A DNA stretch of 64,000 nucleotides from Pseudonocardiaceae bacterium YIM PH 21723 (GTDB lineage: Bacteria; Actinomycetota; Actinomycetes; Mycobacteriales; Pseudonocardiaceae): the NCBI GenBank assembly GCA_003600225.1, contig QZFT01000040.1:16088-80087 (forward strand), read 5' to 3'. Made by a program: the position numbers and the translations under genes. A model generated the notes under the pieces. It saw only the letters and a program-made list of their open reading frames with translations. It searched no databases and was not told the origin of the DNA. How positions within the stretch are numbered: the stretch's first letter is position 1; each line of letters starts with the position of its first letter. Below are positions 48,110-57,508 of this stretch, piece by piece.

Positions 48110-48949
48110 GTGGCCTTGACCTATGCGCCGGTCCGCACGCGTGCCCAAAGACCGGCGATTTCCGCCCGCAAGAAAAAGAGATCTTTCCTACCGCCCCGCT
48201 GGCTGAGCCCGATTGTCTTGATCCTGCTCTGGCAACTGGCCAGCAGCACCGGGGTCCTCCATGAGGACACCCTCGCCTCGCCGGTGAAGGTCGCCGGTGT
48301 CGGCTGGGAACTGCTGCTGAACGGCGAACTCATCGAAGCCCTCGCGGTGTCCGGGCAACGGGTGGCGATCGGCTTCCTGATCGGCGCCGTGGTGGCGATC
48401 GTGCTCGGCGTGATCACCGGGTTGTCCCGGGTCGGCGACGCCGTCCTGGATTCGCCCTTGCAGATGCTGCGCACACTGCCCTTCCTCGGACTGTCCCCCC
48501 TGTTCATCGTGTGGTTCGGCATCGACGAGTTGCCCAAGGTCATCCTCGTGGCACTCGGCACGCTGTTCCCGCTCTACCTGGGCACCTACGCCGGCATCCG
48601 CAACACCGACGCCAAACTGATCGAGGCGACGCGGGTCCTGGGGTTCACCCGCACCGAGCAGATCCTGCACGTCGTGCTGCCAGGAGCCCTGCAACAGACC
48701 CTGGTGGGCCTGCGGCAGGCGCTGGGCATGGCCTGGCTGGCGCTGATCATCGGCGAGCAGGTCAATGCCAATGCGGGCCTGGGCTTCATGATCAATAACG
48801 CTCGGGAGTTCCTGCGCACCGACGTAATCGTCGTCGGCCTGATCGTCTACGCCGTCCTCGGGCTGGGTAGCGACGTCCTCGTGCGGTTCATCGAAAGGAG
48901 GGCCCTGCAATGGCAACCGGTGTTGACCAGGACCTCGCGGTCCAGCTGA
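48110..48949 (+). CDS. ssuC: Sulfonate ABC transporter permease (SsuC-like)
   Basis: This 279-residue inner-membrane permease has six predicted helices, starting 'LSPIVLILLWQLASSTGVL'. The EAA loop contacting the ATPase is 'EATRVLGFTRTEQILHVVLP', followed by 'GALQQTLVGLRQALGMAWLA'. It belongs to the nitrate/sulfonate/taurine class. A basic N-terminal tail (RPAISARKKKRS) precedes the first helix. It is the first gene of the operon, preceded by the leader peptide, and overlaps ssuB by 40 bases. Confidence 0.88.
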   Translation: MALTYAPVRTRAQRPAISARKKKRSFLPPRWLSPIVLILLWQLASSTGVLHEDTLASPVKVAGVGWELLLNGELIEALAVSGQRVAIGFLIGAVVAIVLGVITGLSRVGDAVLDSPLQMLRTLPFLGLSPLFIVWFGIDELPKVILVALGTLFPLYLGTYAGIRNTDAKLIEATRVLGFTRTEQILHVVLPGALQQTLVGLRQALGMAWLALIIGEQVNANAGLGFMINNAREFLRTDVIVVGLIVYAVLGLGSDVLVRFIERRALQWQPVLTRTSRSS

Positions 48950-49617
48950 CCGGCCTGACAAAGCGGTTCGGCGAGCGGACCGTGCTGGACGGGTTGGACC
49001 TGCGCATCGCCCCCGGCGAGTTCGTCGCCCTACTCGGCCGATCCGGTTCGGGAAAGTCCACCCTGCTGCGCGTGTTGTCCGGCCTGGACGACGAGGTGGA
49101 CGGTGACGTCCACGTGTCCGGACCGGTGGCGATGGCCTTCCAGGAACCCCGGCTCCTGCCGTGGCGCCGGGTGCTGCGAAATGTGTCACTCGGCCTGCAC
49201 CGGGCGGATGCCGAACAGGTGGCCCGCAAGGCCCTCAGCGAGGTAGGCCTGGCCACCCACGAGAAGGCCTGGCCGCTGACCCTGTCCGGTGGCGAGGCGC
49301 AACGCGTGTCGCTGGCCAGGGCCCTGGTGCGCGAACCTCGGCTGCTGCTGCTGGACGAGCCGTTCGGCGCGCTGGACGCCCTGACCCGGCTGACCATGCA
49401 TCGGCTGGTGGACGAGCTGTGGCAGTTACACGGCCCCGCCGTCCTGCTGGTCACCCATGACATCGACGAGGCCCTGCTGCTGGCGGACCGGGTTCTGGTG
49501 CTGGATTCCGGGCGCATCGTCGGCGAACACCGTCCACCGGTGGGCAGGCCTCGCCGTCCCGCCGAACTGACCTATCTGCGTAGCCGGATTCTGCACAACC
49601 TGGGGGTAACCGCGTGA
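48910..49617 (+). CDS. ssuB: Sulfonate ABC transporter ATPase (SsuB-like)
   Basis: This 235-residue ATP-binding subunit has Walker A 'GRSGSGKSTLLRVLSGL', signature 'LSGGEAQRVSLARAL', Walker B 'LLLLDEPFGALDAL' and the switch His in 'LLVTHDIDEALLLADRV'. ATG 48910 follows AGGAGGG. It overlaps ssuC at the start and ssuA at the stop (GTGA). Confidence 0.9.
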   Translation: MATGVDQDLAVQLTGLTKRFGERTVLDGLDLRIAPGEFVALLGRSGSGKSTLLRVLSGLDDEVDGDVHVSGPVAMAFQEPRLLPWRRVLRNVSLGLHRADAEQVARKALSEVGLATHEKAWPLTLSGGEAQRVSLARALVREPRLLLLDEPFGALDALTRLTMHRLVDELWQLHGPAVLLVTHDIDEALLLADRVLVLDSGRIVGEHRPPVGRPRRPAELTYLRSRILHNLGVTA

Positions 49618-50609
49618 AGCGCGCACTTGTCCTACTCGCCGCCCTGCTGTCCATCACCGCGTGTGGCCCGCAGCAGGCAGCGAAGACAGCAGACGTACCG
49701 AAGCCGGTGAGCAACGAAGAACTGGCCAAGGTGACGTTGAAGGTGGGCGACCAGAAGGGCGGCACCAAGTCCTATCTGGAGGCCGCCGGCCTGCTCAAGG
49801 ACCTGCCCTACAAGATCGAGTGGTCCACGTTCACCGCAGGTCTGCCACTGCTGGAGGCCGCTAACGCCGGTGCCATCGACGTCGGCTGGACCGGTGACAC
49901 ACCACCGATCCTGTCCGCAGCGGCCAAGAACAAGGTGCGCATCGTGGTCGCGCAGCAGCGGCCCGCGATCAACGAGGCCATTCTGGTGCCGCCGAACTCC
50001 TCGCTCAGCAAGCTGGAGGACCTCAAGGGCAAGCGGATCGGGGTGACCAAGGGCAGTTCCTCACATGGCGTGCTGCTGAACGCGTTGAAGAAGGCGAACC
50101 TGGCGCCCAGCGACGTGACGTTCAGCTTCCTGCAACCCGCCGAGGGTTACGCGGCGTTCGCCAGGGGTGACATCGATGCCTGGTCGATCTGGGATCCGTA
50201 CACCACCCAGGCCCTGCTGGAGAACAAGGGCAAGTATCTGGTGACCGGCGACGGACTGACCCAGGGCTACAACTTCTACCTGGCGGCCGACCAGGCGCTG
50301 GCGGACCCGGGCAAGAACACCGCACTGGCCGACTTCAGCAAGCGGGTGATCAAGGCGATCAAGGCGGCGGACGCGAACCGCGAACAGCGGGCCGAGGTGT
50401 GGAGCAAGGAGACCGGCCTGTCCCTGGATGTCGCGAAGGCGGTCATCCAGCACGGCGTGGACAAGCCGTTCCCGCTCAGCCAGGAACTGATCGACAACCA
50501 GCAGAAGCGGGCGGACACGCTCGCCGAGGCCAAGGTGATCCCCACCAAGATCACCTTCGGGGACCTGATCGACAAGCGGTTTGAATCCGACTACCTGGCG
50601 GTGAAGTAA
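49614..50609 (+). CDS. ssuA: Sulfonate-binding lipoprotein (SsuA-like)
   Basis: This 331-residue extracytoplasmic binding protein has a lipoprotein signal with lipobox 'LSITACG'. The fold is typical of the aliphatic sulfonate class: 'LKVGDQKGGTKSYLEAAGLL', 'FTAGLPLLEAANAGAIDVGW', 'DTPPILSAAAKNKVRIVVAQ' and 'GKRIGVTKGSSSHG'. GTG 49614 overlaps the ssuB stop. The exact ligand (alkanesulfonate, taurine or another) is not decided by sequence. Confidence 0.9.
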   Translation: MKRALVLLAALLSITACGPQQAAKTADVPKPVSNEELAKVTLKVGDQKGGTKSYLEAAGLLKDLPYKIEWSTFTAGLPLLEAANAGAIDVGWTGDTPPILSAAAKNKVRIVVAQQRPAINEAILVPPNSSLSKLEDLKGKRIGVTKGSSSHGVLLNALKKANLAPSDVTFSFLQPAEGYAAFARGDIDAWSIWDPYTTQALLENKGKYLVTGDGLTQGYNFYLAADQALADPGKNTALADFSKRVIKAIKAADANREQRAEVWSKETGLSLDVAKAVIQHGVDKPFPLSQELIDNQQKRADTLAEAKVIPTKITFGDLIDKRFESDYLAVK

Positions 50610-51749
50610 ATGAGCATCACGCTGCACTGGTTCCTGCCCACCGCGGGCGACAGCCGATATGTGGTGGACGTCTTCCACAGCTCCACCGAGCGCTCCGCAT
50701 CTATCCACCGTGACCCGGACATCGACTACCTGGGCCAGATCGCCCGGTCCGCCGAGCAGCTGGGCTTCGAGGGCGTGCTCACCCCGACCGGAACCTGGTG
50801 CGAGGACGCCTGGCTGACCACCGCGGCCTTGATCAGCCAGACGCAGAAGCTCAAGTTCCTGGTGGCCTTCCGGCCCGGGGTGCTGTCCCCGACCCTGGCC
50901 GCGCAGATGGCCGCCACCTACCAGCGCATCTCGCGGGGCAGGCTGCTGCTCAACGTGGTCACCGGCGGCGACTCGTTGGAGCAGCAGCGCTTCGGCGACT
51001 GGCTCGACCACGATCAGCGGTATGCACGCACGGACGAGTTCCTGCAGATCGTCCGGGGTGTGTGGACCGGCAAGCCGTTCGACTTCTCCGGCGAGCACTA
51101 CACGGTCGCCGGCGCCACGGTCCTGGAACCGCCGTCACCGCTGCCGCAGATCTACTTCGGCGGCTCCTCGGCAGCCGCCTTACCGGTGGCCGCCCGCAAT
51201 GTGGACGTCTACCTGACCTGGGGCGAACCGCCGGCCCAGGTGGCCGAGAAGATCGGCCGCGTCCGCGAACTGGCCGAGGCCGAGGGCCGGAAGGTGCGCT
51301 TCGGCATCCGGCTGCACACGATCAGCCGGGACACCTCGGCCGACGCGTGGAAGGAGGCGAACCGCCTCGTGGACGCGTTGGACGACGCCACCATCGCCAA
51401 GGCGCAGTCGCAGCTGAGCGTCAGCCAGTCCGTCGGCCAGCAGCGGATGGTCGCCCTGCACGGCGGTGACAAGTCCAAGCTGGAGGTCTACCCGAACCTG
51501 TGGGCGGGCATTGGCCTGGTGCGCGGCGGCGCGGGCACCGCCCTGGTCGGCAGCCACGAGGAGGTGGCGAACCTGATCGAGGAGTACCACTCCATCGGCA
51601 TCGACGAGTTCGTGCTCTCCGGCTACCCGCACCTGGAGGAGGCCTATTGGTTCGGCGAAGGCGTCCGGCCTATCCTCGCCGCGCGTGGTCTGCTGTCCGG
51701 GACGACGGCGGGGTCAACCACAGCTCCAGCCCTGATCCCGGCCTCGTAA
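50610..51749 (+). CDS. ssuD: FMNH2-dependent alkanesulfonate monooxygenase
   Basis: This 379-residue TIM-barrel luciferase-like enzyme cleaves alkanesulfonates to aldehyde and sulfite. Diagnostic segments are 'LHWFLPTAGDSRYVVD', 'LTPTGTWCEDAWLTTAALI' with the conserved Cys, 'FLVAFRPGVLSPTLAAQM', 'LNVVTGGDSLEQQRFGDWLD' and 'FGIRLHTISRDTSADAW' with active-site Arg and His. ATG 50610 begins directly after the ssuA stop. The FMN reductase partner is not in the window. Confidence 0.94.
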   Translation: MSITLHWFLPTAGDSRYVVDVFHSSTERSASIHRDPDIDYLGQIARSAEQLGFEGVLTPTGTWCEDAWLTTAALISQTQKLKFLVAFRPGVLSPTLAAQMAATYQRISRGRLLLNVVTGGDSLEQQRFGDWLDHDQRYARTDEFLQIVRGVWTGKPFDFSGEHYTVAGATVLEPPSPLPQIYFGGSSAAALPVAARNVDVYLTWGEPPAQVAEKIGRVRELAEAEGRKVRFGIRLHTISRDTSADAWKEANRLVDALDDATIAKAQSQLSVSQSVGQQRMVALHGGDKSKLEVYPNLWAGIGLVRGGAGTALVGSHEEVANLIEEYHSIGIDEFVLSGYPHLEEAYWFGEGVRPILAARGLLSGTTAGSTTAPALIPAS

Positions 51750-52302
51750 ACCGTGGATTTCCACCGTTTAGCCCAAAAAAATCCAAAACAAGTGGCCCAA
51801 CGGGTTACGCCCACGGCCATCGATCGTTTAGTCTAATGTCGCGCTGCTGCGAGTAGCGCCCCAAGACTTGGTACCTACCGACGGGGATGCAGGGCCCCTT
51901 CGGGAGTACCGCCCAAGACCGCGGGTAGTGGATTTTTCCTCATCGCCAGGCGAAATCCACCCCGCGGTCTCTTATGTCCGTGTTCGCTCGCCTTCGGCTT
52001 GCTCGCACGGACTTTGTGCTTTCTGGGGGCCGAGCCCCCAGACCCCCAGCCGGAGGGCCTTCGGCCCCCGGACCCCCGACACCATCTGGTCTTGGGCGCC
52101 CCTCTCGCTCGCTTCGCTCGCTTTGGGGGCTGCTTCTGGCTTTGTGGTTCCGGAGTTGACGATGTTCGCGGCGAGGAACGAGCCCCGAACATCGTCAACT
52201 CCGGGGAGCGGCGGTGGGGGGCGCGCGCCCGGTGGGGCAGCCGCGCAGCGCCCTTGAGGCGTGAGTGGGCGCAGAACACCATGCGCCGCTCCGCCGCCGC
52301 CA
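51750..52302. other. Non-coding region between ssuD and tetR with strong secondary structure
   Basis: This region of 553 bases has no credible gene. At 51917-51969 GACCGCGGGTAGTGGATTT pairs with AAATCCACCCCGCGGTC. Further short hairpins are GGGGGCCGAGCCCCC (about 52025) and GGGCCTTCGGCCC (about 52057), and CTCGCTTCGCTCGC occurs near 52110. A family A palindrome lies at 52150. Terminators of the ssu operon are probably here. Confidence 0.5.
52150..52204. repeat. Family A palindrome between ssuD and tetR
   Basis: The 19-bp perfect arms CCGGAGTTGACGATGTTCG (52150-52168) and complement (52186-52204) share the spacer with the pxpC-internal copy at 1591, in the same orientation. Confidence 0.88.
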
Positions 52303-52887
52303 TTAAGTGAGGACAGCCTCGGCCAACGCGCGTACCGCGGTGCGGATCCTGTCTACGGGGAAGGCGCGTTCCGTGGTCTGGAACTGCAACAACGCCGGGG
52401 ACAGAAGTGCCAGGAATGCATCCGCCAGATACGGGGCATCCAGCTCCGGGTCTACCTGCCTGATCAGGGTGGCCAGGTGCAGGTGGCACACCACGTACGG
52501 CGGCCCGGCCTGCCGGGCTCCGGGATGGGCCATCTCGGCGACGACGAGGAGTTCGCGTTGACGTTCGATGCGGTCCAGCAGCGCGTCCAGGAACGCGAGC
52601 ACCCGCTCGCGGGGTGGCGCGCCGGGACCGAGCGGCGGTGGGCCGGACAGGAACGCCTGCTGGAGGGCGATCTCCTCCTCATCGAGGAGCTCGTTGGCCA
52701 GGCCTCCGAGATCGCCGAAGCGGCGATAGACGGTCCCCACGCCGACGCACGCGGCCTTCGCGACGTGATCCATGGTCAGGGCGTCGATGCCCGACTCCTT
52801 GATCAATCGGTTCGCGGCGGCCAGTATCAGCTTGCGGTTGCGGGCCGCGTCGGCACGCTCCGGTGGCGTCGAATCGATCAGGAACAT
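52303..52887 (-). CDS. TetR-family regulator
   Basis: This 194-residue regulator has an N-terminal helix-turn-helix 'RNRKLILAAANRLIKESGID', 'LTMDHVAKAACVGVGTVYRR', 'FGDLGGLANELL', followed by a helical ligand domain. ATG 52887 follows GGGGAGG by 6 bases; TTG 52902 is an in-frame extension. It is divergent from the glutathionyl-hydroquinone-reductase-like gene with an 86-base gap, so it probably represses that gene. Confidence 0.9.
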   Translation of the reverse strand: MFLIDSTPPERADAARNRKLILAAANRLIKESGIDALTMDHVAKAACVGVGTVYRRFGDLGGLANELLDEEEIALQQAFLSGPPPLGPGAPPRERVLAFLDALLDRIERQRELLVVAEMAHPGARQAGPPYVVCHLHLATLIRQVDPELDAPYLADAFLALLSPALLQFQTTERAFPVDRIRTAVRALAEAVLT

Positions 52888-52973
52888 GCGCCACCTCCCC
52901 AATTCGTGTTAGCTCATTAGACAGTAATCTCAACACCAGAGTAACCGGAAACATTTCCACTTCGGAGGGTTTT

Positions 52974-53903
52974 GTGCCGAACGATGACCTGGTCGCCGGC
53001 GACTACAAGCGGTCGGCGAACCACTTCGATGCGCGAATCCTCGATGAGCCCGGGGCCCGGTGGCCCGTCGAGGCCGACCGGTACCGCCTGGTCGTGAGCC
53101 TGGCCTGCCCGTGGGCGAACCGGGCGATCATCGTGCGCCACCTGCTCGGCCTGCAGGACGTCATCTCCCTCGCGGTGACCGATCCGATCCAGGACGAGCG
53201 CAGCTGGCGGTTCACCCTGGACCCGGACGACCGCGACCCGGTGCTGGGCATCAAGTACCTGTCCGAGGCCTACTACGCTGCGGAGCCCGGCTACGACGGC
53301 GGTATCAGCGTTCCGGCCATTGTGGACGTTCCCTCCGGACGGCTGGTCAGCAACGACTATCCGCAGATCACCCTGGACTTCAGTACACAGTGGACGAAGT
53401 TCCAGAAGGCGGACGCGCCCGACCTGTACCCGGACCACCTGCGCGCGGAGATCGACGAGATCAACGACCTGGTGTTCCGCAACATCAACAACGGCGTCTA
53501 CCGGGCGGGTTTCGCGAAGGACCAGGAGGCCTACTCCCGGGCCTACCGGCGGCTGTTCGACACCCTGGACGTGCTGGAACAGCGGCTGACCATCCACCGC
53601 TACCTGGTCGGGCCGACGATCACCGAGGCCGACATCCGGCTGTTCACCACGCTGGCCCGGTTCGACGCCGTCTACCACGGCCATTTCAAGTGCAACAAGC
53701 GCAAGCTGACCGAGTACCCGGCGCTGTGGGCGTACGCCAGGGACCTGTTCCAGACCCCCGGATTCGGTGAGAACACCGACTTCGACCACATCAAGCGGCA
53801 CTACTACCAGGTGCACACCAACCTGAACCCCAGCCGGATCGTGCCGGACGGCCCGGATCCAGCCGGATGGACCACCCCGCACCATCGCGGTCACCTGTCC
53901 TGA
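52974..53903 (+). CDS. Glutathionyl-hydroquinone reductase-like protein (ECM4/YqjG family)
   Basis: This 309-residue Xi-class glutathione-transferase homologue has the catalytic Cys in 'RLVVSLACPWANRAIIVRHL', then 'TLDPDDRDPVLGIKYLSEAY', 'SVPAIVDVPSGRLVSNDYPQ' and a C-terminal 'GPTITEADIRLFTTLARFDA'. Family members reduce glutathionyl-hydroquinones; an actinobacterium lacking glutathione may use mycothiol instead, which is inference. GTG 52974 follows GGAGGG. Divergent from tetR, likely induced by electrophiles or quinones. Confidence 0.9.
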   Translation: MPNDDLVAGDYKRSANHFDARILDEPGARWPVEADRYRLVVSLACPWANRAIIVRHLLGLQDVISLAVTDPIQDERSWRFTLDPDDRDPVLGIKYLSEAYYAAEPGYDGGISVPAIVDVPSGRLVSNDYPQITLDFSTQWTKFQKADAPDLYPDHLRAEIDEINDLVFRNINNGVYRAGFAKDQEAYSRAYRRLFDTLDVLEQRLTIHRYLVGPTITEADIRLFTTLARFDAVYHGHFKCNKRKLTEYPALWAYARDLFQTPGFGENTDFDHIKRHYYQVHTNLNPSRIVPDGPDPAGWTTPHHRGHLS

Positions 53904-53920
53904 GCCGCTAGCGTGGGTGC

Positions 53921-55219
53921 ATGGGGGATAGAGCCGTAGTCATCGGAGCGGGGATCGGCGGCCTGCTGGCTGCCGCCGCGCTCGCCAAGGAATTCACCGA
54001 AGTCGTTGTCCTGGAACGGGATCCGGCCATCGCCGACGATGTCCCGGGCCCGGCGCCGGCCGTACGCACCGGGGTTCCGCAGGGCAGGCACCTGCATCTG
54101 CTGCTGATGCGTGGCGCGCAGGCCATGCAGTCCCTGCTCCCCGGCCTGGAGACCCGGCTGAAACAGGCCGGGGCGCTCACCCAGGACCTGGGCGTCGGCA
54201 TGGTCCTGGCCCAGGGTTCCCGGACCTCCCCGCCCCGGCCGTCGGGCCTGTTCGGGCACAGCGTGAGCCGCCCGGTGCTGGAGGAATGCCTGCGGACCGA
54301 GGTCGGCGAGCTGGCCGCGGTGGACATCCGGTACGGGGTCCGGGTGACCGGCCCGAGCATCGCGAACGGGCGGATCGACGGGGTGCTCACCGACGGTGGG
54401 CCGATCTCCGCGAGCCTCGTCGTCGACGCGAGCGGCCGGAATTCCCGCAGCCACGAGTGGGTCCAGGAGCTGGGCGGGCCCACCGCGCGGGAAGACGCGA
54501 TCGACGGCCACATCGAGTACCTGACCGCCTGGCTGCCGGACTCGGGGCCGTTGACCGCGGAACGCCCGGCACTGATCACCATGGGCGAGAAGCCGTTCGC
54601 CGAGCGACGGGCGTTCGCGCTGCGGGTCGAGCAGGGCCGAGTGGTGCTGGGCGTCACCGGGCGGGGCGACGACCAGCCGCCCACCGACCACGATGGGCTG
54701 CGCGGCTACCTGGCCAGCATCGGCAATCCGCTGATGATGGAGATCGCCGAGGGGCTGACGGCCGATGTTCCGCTGTACCGGTACGCCAAGCTGATCAACC
54801 GACGTCATCGGTACCCCAGCCACGCCGGCTGGCCGCCGGGATTGCTGATCATGGGTGACGCGTTGTGCCACTTCAATCCGGTCTACGGCCAGGGAATGAC
54901 CGTCGCCGCACTCCAGGCCGAGAAGCTGGCCGCACACGCGGCCCGGCTGCGCCGGGACGGCGGGGCCACCCCGACCGTGCAACGCGCGCTGGCCGCGGTG
55001 ACCAAGGCCCCGTGGCGGACGGCCACCTCACAGGACCTGGTCTTCGCGGGCAACCCACCCGCCCACATCCGAGCACTGAGCCGGCTGCTGGACACATCGA
55101 TGACCGCCGCCATCGACGACCCGCACGTGCACCGGGCGCTGATGGAGACCATCCAGATGGTGTCCGGCACGGCGATGCTCCGGCCGCGGGTACTCATCGC
55201 GCTGCTGACCGCGCGGTGA
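53921..55219 (+). CDS. FAD-dependent oxidoreductase/monooxygenase
   Basis: This 432-residue flavoprotein has N-terminal FAD-binding 'AVVIGAGIGGLLAAAALAKE' and 'VVVLERDP', substrate-domain strands, and 'LIMGDALCHFNPVYGQGMTV' near the C-terminus, the typical GD motif. It is related to geranylgeranyl reductase/hydroxylase-type enzymes. The substrate is unknown. The 3' end overlaps the converging phosphodiesterase gene by 26 bases. Confidence 0.85.
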   Translation: MGDRAVVIGAGIGGLLAAAALAKEFTEVVVLERDPAIADDVPGPAPAVRTGVPQGRHLHLLLMRGAQAMQSLLPGLETRLKQAGALTQDLGVGMVLAQGSRTSPPRPSGLFGHSVSRPVLEECLRTEVGELAAVDIRYGVRVTGPSIANGRIDGVLTDGGPISASLVVDASGRNSRSHEWVQELGGPTAREDAIDGHIEYLTAWLPDSGPLTAERPALITMGEKPFAERRAFALRVEQGRVVLGVTGRGDDQPPTDHDGLRGYLASIGNPLMMEIAEGLTADVPLYRYAKLINRRHRYPSHAGWPPGLLIMGDALCHFNPVYGQGMTVAALQAEKLAAHAARLRRDGGATPTVQRALAAVTKAPWRTATSQDLVFAGNPPAHIRALSRLLDTSMTAAIDDPHVHRALMETIQMVSGTAMLRPRVLIALLTAR

Positions 55220-56144
55220 TCGCGGTGTCCGGCTGATCGGTGAGAATCCCGTCCACGCCCAGCCGGAGCATCTCGGCGGCGTTCTCCTGGCCGGTCACCC
55301 GGGGATGCACCTTCAGCCCGGCGGCATGCGCCTGTTTGACCAGGCCGGCGTCCACCTGGGCCGCGGTCGGGCCGATGCCCTGCGCGTAGGTGGCGATCTC
55401 CCGCAGCTCGGCGGGGGTGAGCCGGGTGCTGCCGTCGGTGATCCGGAACAGCGGCACCTTGGCCACCCCACGCAGGGCCTTCAGCATGCGTGGCTCGTAG
55501 GACTTCACGAAGACCGGCGCACCGGCGCGGTTCAGGCCGGCACCGTCCAGCGCGGACACCAGCTTCGGGCCGAGTTCCAGTTTGAGCGAGCAGAAGTAGC
55601 TGGGGTGCTTGATCTCCGGGTAGACGCCCAGCTCGCGGTCCAGTTCGGTGGACAGCCGGGACCGCAGGTCGAGGACCTCCTGGAAGGTGGGGATCTCGAA
55701 CTGCCCGTCGTAGCGGGTGTTCTGCGGCCGGTCGGCGGGCAGCCGCTCGACGGCGCGCAGCGTCTTGAGTTCGGCGACGGTGAAGTCCTCGGTGAACCAG
55801 CCGCTCACCGACCGGCCCTCGATCGTCTTGGTGGCGTGCCGGCCGGCGAACTCCGGGTGCCGGGCGACGTCCGTGGTGGCGCTGAGCTCGTTCTCGTGCC
55901 GGGCGACCAGTTTGCCGTCCTTGGTGGGCACCAGGTCCGTCTCGATGAAGTCCGCGCCCAGCAACGCGGCCAGTTCGTAGGAGGCGAGCGTGTGTTCCGG
56001 CCGCTGCACCGGGGCGCCGCGGTGGGCGATGACGATCGGTCCCGCGGCGGAGCCGGTGTTCCGGGCGAAGACCACATCGTGCTCCGCGAACAGCACACCG
56101 GCCGCCACCAGCGAGATCGTGACCAGCAGGATCCGTCTCTCCAT
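55194..56144 (-). CDS. Secreted glycerophosphodiester phosphodiesterase
   Basis: This 316-residue protein has an N-terminal signal or anchor (MERRILLVTISLVAAGVLFA). The GDPD barrel has 'IVIAHRGAPVQRPEHTLASY', metal site 'GADFIETDLVPTKDGKLV' and 'ARHENELSATTDV', and ends 'LGVDGILTDQPDTA'. Catalytic residues are intact. It releases glycerol-3-phosphate from deacylated phospholipids outside the cell. ATG 56144 is chosen. A paralogue lies 66 bases upstream. Confidence 0.9.
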   Translation of the reverse strand: MERRILLVTISLVAAGVLFAEHDVVFARNTGSAAGPIVIAHRGAPVQRPEHTLASYELAALLGADFIETDLVPTKDGKLVARHENELSATTDVARHPEFAGRHATKTIEGRSVSGWFTEDFTVAELKTLRAVERLPADRPQNTRYDGQFEIPTFQEVLDLRSRLSTELDRELGVYPEIKHPSYFCSLKLELGPKLVSALDGAGLNRAGAPVFVKSYEPRMLKALRGVAKVPLFRITDGSTRLTPAELREIATYAQGIGPTAAQVDAGLVKQAHAAGLKVHPRVTGQENAAEMLRLGVDGILTDQPDTAITARSAAR

Positions 56145-56210
56145 GACGGGATCCTGACCGGCCACCGTAACAAGGATCACTGAGAGATATGTCGACTCAG
56201 TGAACAGGCC

Positions 56211-57338
56211 TCAGTTGTTGTCAAGGAACTCCTGCCGCGCAGCGACCGCGGTGTCCGGATTGTCGGAGAAGACACCGTCCACACCCTGCTTGAAGAACTG
56301 GTCCAGCAGCGTCCAGACCTTGCCGTACGCGGTGACATCGGCGCTGGTCCGGAGGTTGACCGGCAGGAAGTTGTTCTCGTTGCGCACGGTCCACGGGTGG
56401 ACCTTCAGCCGCGCCTTGTGCGCGTCGGCCACCAGCGTGGTCGCCGTGGTCTGGTTACCGGATCCGTCCACCGGAATGATCCGGGTACCGGCCGGGCCGA
56501 TGCCGCTCGCGTAGCCGGCGATCTCCTTGAGCCCGTCCGGCTTCACCAGGTCGTCGTAGGTGCGCTTGTCCCCGGCGGCGACGAAGTCGGCGGGCGCGCC
56601 GGTGGCGTCGATCAGCTGGATGAGCGGGACGGCGACCTGATGCTTGAGCGACTTCAGGTTGCCGACCTCGAAGGACTGCACGAACACCGGCGCACCGGGG
56701 CGGTTCAGCCCGCCCGCGGTCAGCGCGGCGACCAGCTTCGGGTTCAGGTCGAGGCCGATGCCCTTGAAGTAGGTGGGGTGCTTGGTCTCCGGGTAGACGC
56801 CGATCTCCCGGTGCAGCTCGCGGGACAGCTTGCCGCGCAGATCGAGGACCTCCTGGAAGGTGGGGATCTGGTAGCGGCCGTCGTACAGGGTGTTGCGGCC
56901 GCGGATCTGCGGCAGCCGTTCCACGGCGCGCAGCGTCTTGAGCTCGGCGAGGGTGAAGTCCTCGGTGAACCAGCCGGTCAGCGGGGCGCCGTCGATGGTC
57001 TTGGTCTTCTTGCGGTCGGCGAACTCCGCGTGCTTGGCGACGTCGGTGGTGCCGCCGATCTCGTTCTCGTGCCGGACGACCAGCACGCCGTCCTTGGTGG
57101 ACACCAGGTCGGGCTCGATGAAGTCCGCGCCCATCCGGGCGGCCAGCTCGTAGGAGGCCAGCGTGTGTTCCGGCCGGTAGCCGGAGGCGCCGCGGTGCCC
57201 GATCACCAGGGGGGCACCGGCCCGCAGCTTGGTGTCACCGGTCCAGTCGGACGTCGCGTTGACGGCGGCGGGTGTGCTCACCAGAAACAGGGCGGCAAGC
57301 AGACCGGCGGCCAGCCGTGCCTTCGTAATGTGAACCAT
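56211..57338 (-). CDS. Secreted glycerophosphodiester phosphodiesterase (paralogue)
   Basis: This 375-residue protein has signal peptide MVHITKARLAAGLLAALFLV cleaved near 'AVNATS'. The GDPD core has 'LVIGHRGASGYRPEHTLASY', 'GADFIEPDLVSTKDGVLVVR' and 'HENEIGGTTDV'. Compared with the 55194 gene it has about 60 extra residues before the end ('TRIIPVDGSGNQTT'), as in GlpQ-type enzymes. It is an adjacent tandem duplicate in the same direction. The divergent neighbour is purD. Confidence 0.92.
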   Translation of the reverse strand: MVHITKARLAAGLLAALFLVSTPAAVNATSDWTGDTKLRAGAPLVIGHRGASGYRPEHTLASYELAARMGADFIEPDLVSTKDGVLVVRHENEIGGTTDVAKHAEFADRKKTKTIDGAPLTGWFTEDFTLAELKTLRAVERLPQIRGRNTLYDGRYQIPTFQEVLDLRGKLSRELHREIGVYPETKHPTYFKGIGLDLNPKLVAALTAGGLNRPGAPVFVQSFEVGNLKSLKHQVAVPLIQLIDATGAPADFVAAGDKRTYDDLVKPDGLKEIAGYASGIGPAGTRIIPVDGSGNQTTATTLVADAHKARLKVHPWTVRNENNFLPVNLRTSADVTAYGKVWTLLDQFFKQGVDGVFSDNPDTAVAARQEFLDNN

Positions 57339-57508
57339 GTCAGTGACTCTCGATGGGGTGTCTGACCGCCGGGTCCACGGCGCGTGGCCCCAGGATGAAC
57401 GTCCGGCGTCCAACCTGGATATATAGAGAGACCAATTCGTGACCTCTGGGGACCTGTTGGGAGGACCGATGCGGGATTTCCGGCTGTTTCCGTCTACGCT
57501 CGCACGCT

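Noticed and set aside
51840..51970. Structured stretch after ssuD considered as a riboswitch.
   Set aside because: It lies downstream of ssuD and upstream of no plus-strand gene, and no known riboswitch consensus could be matched; called only as hairpins.
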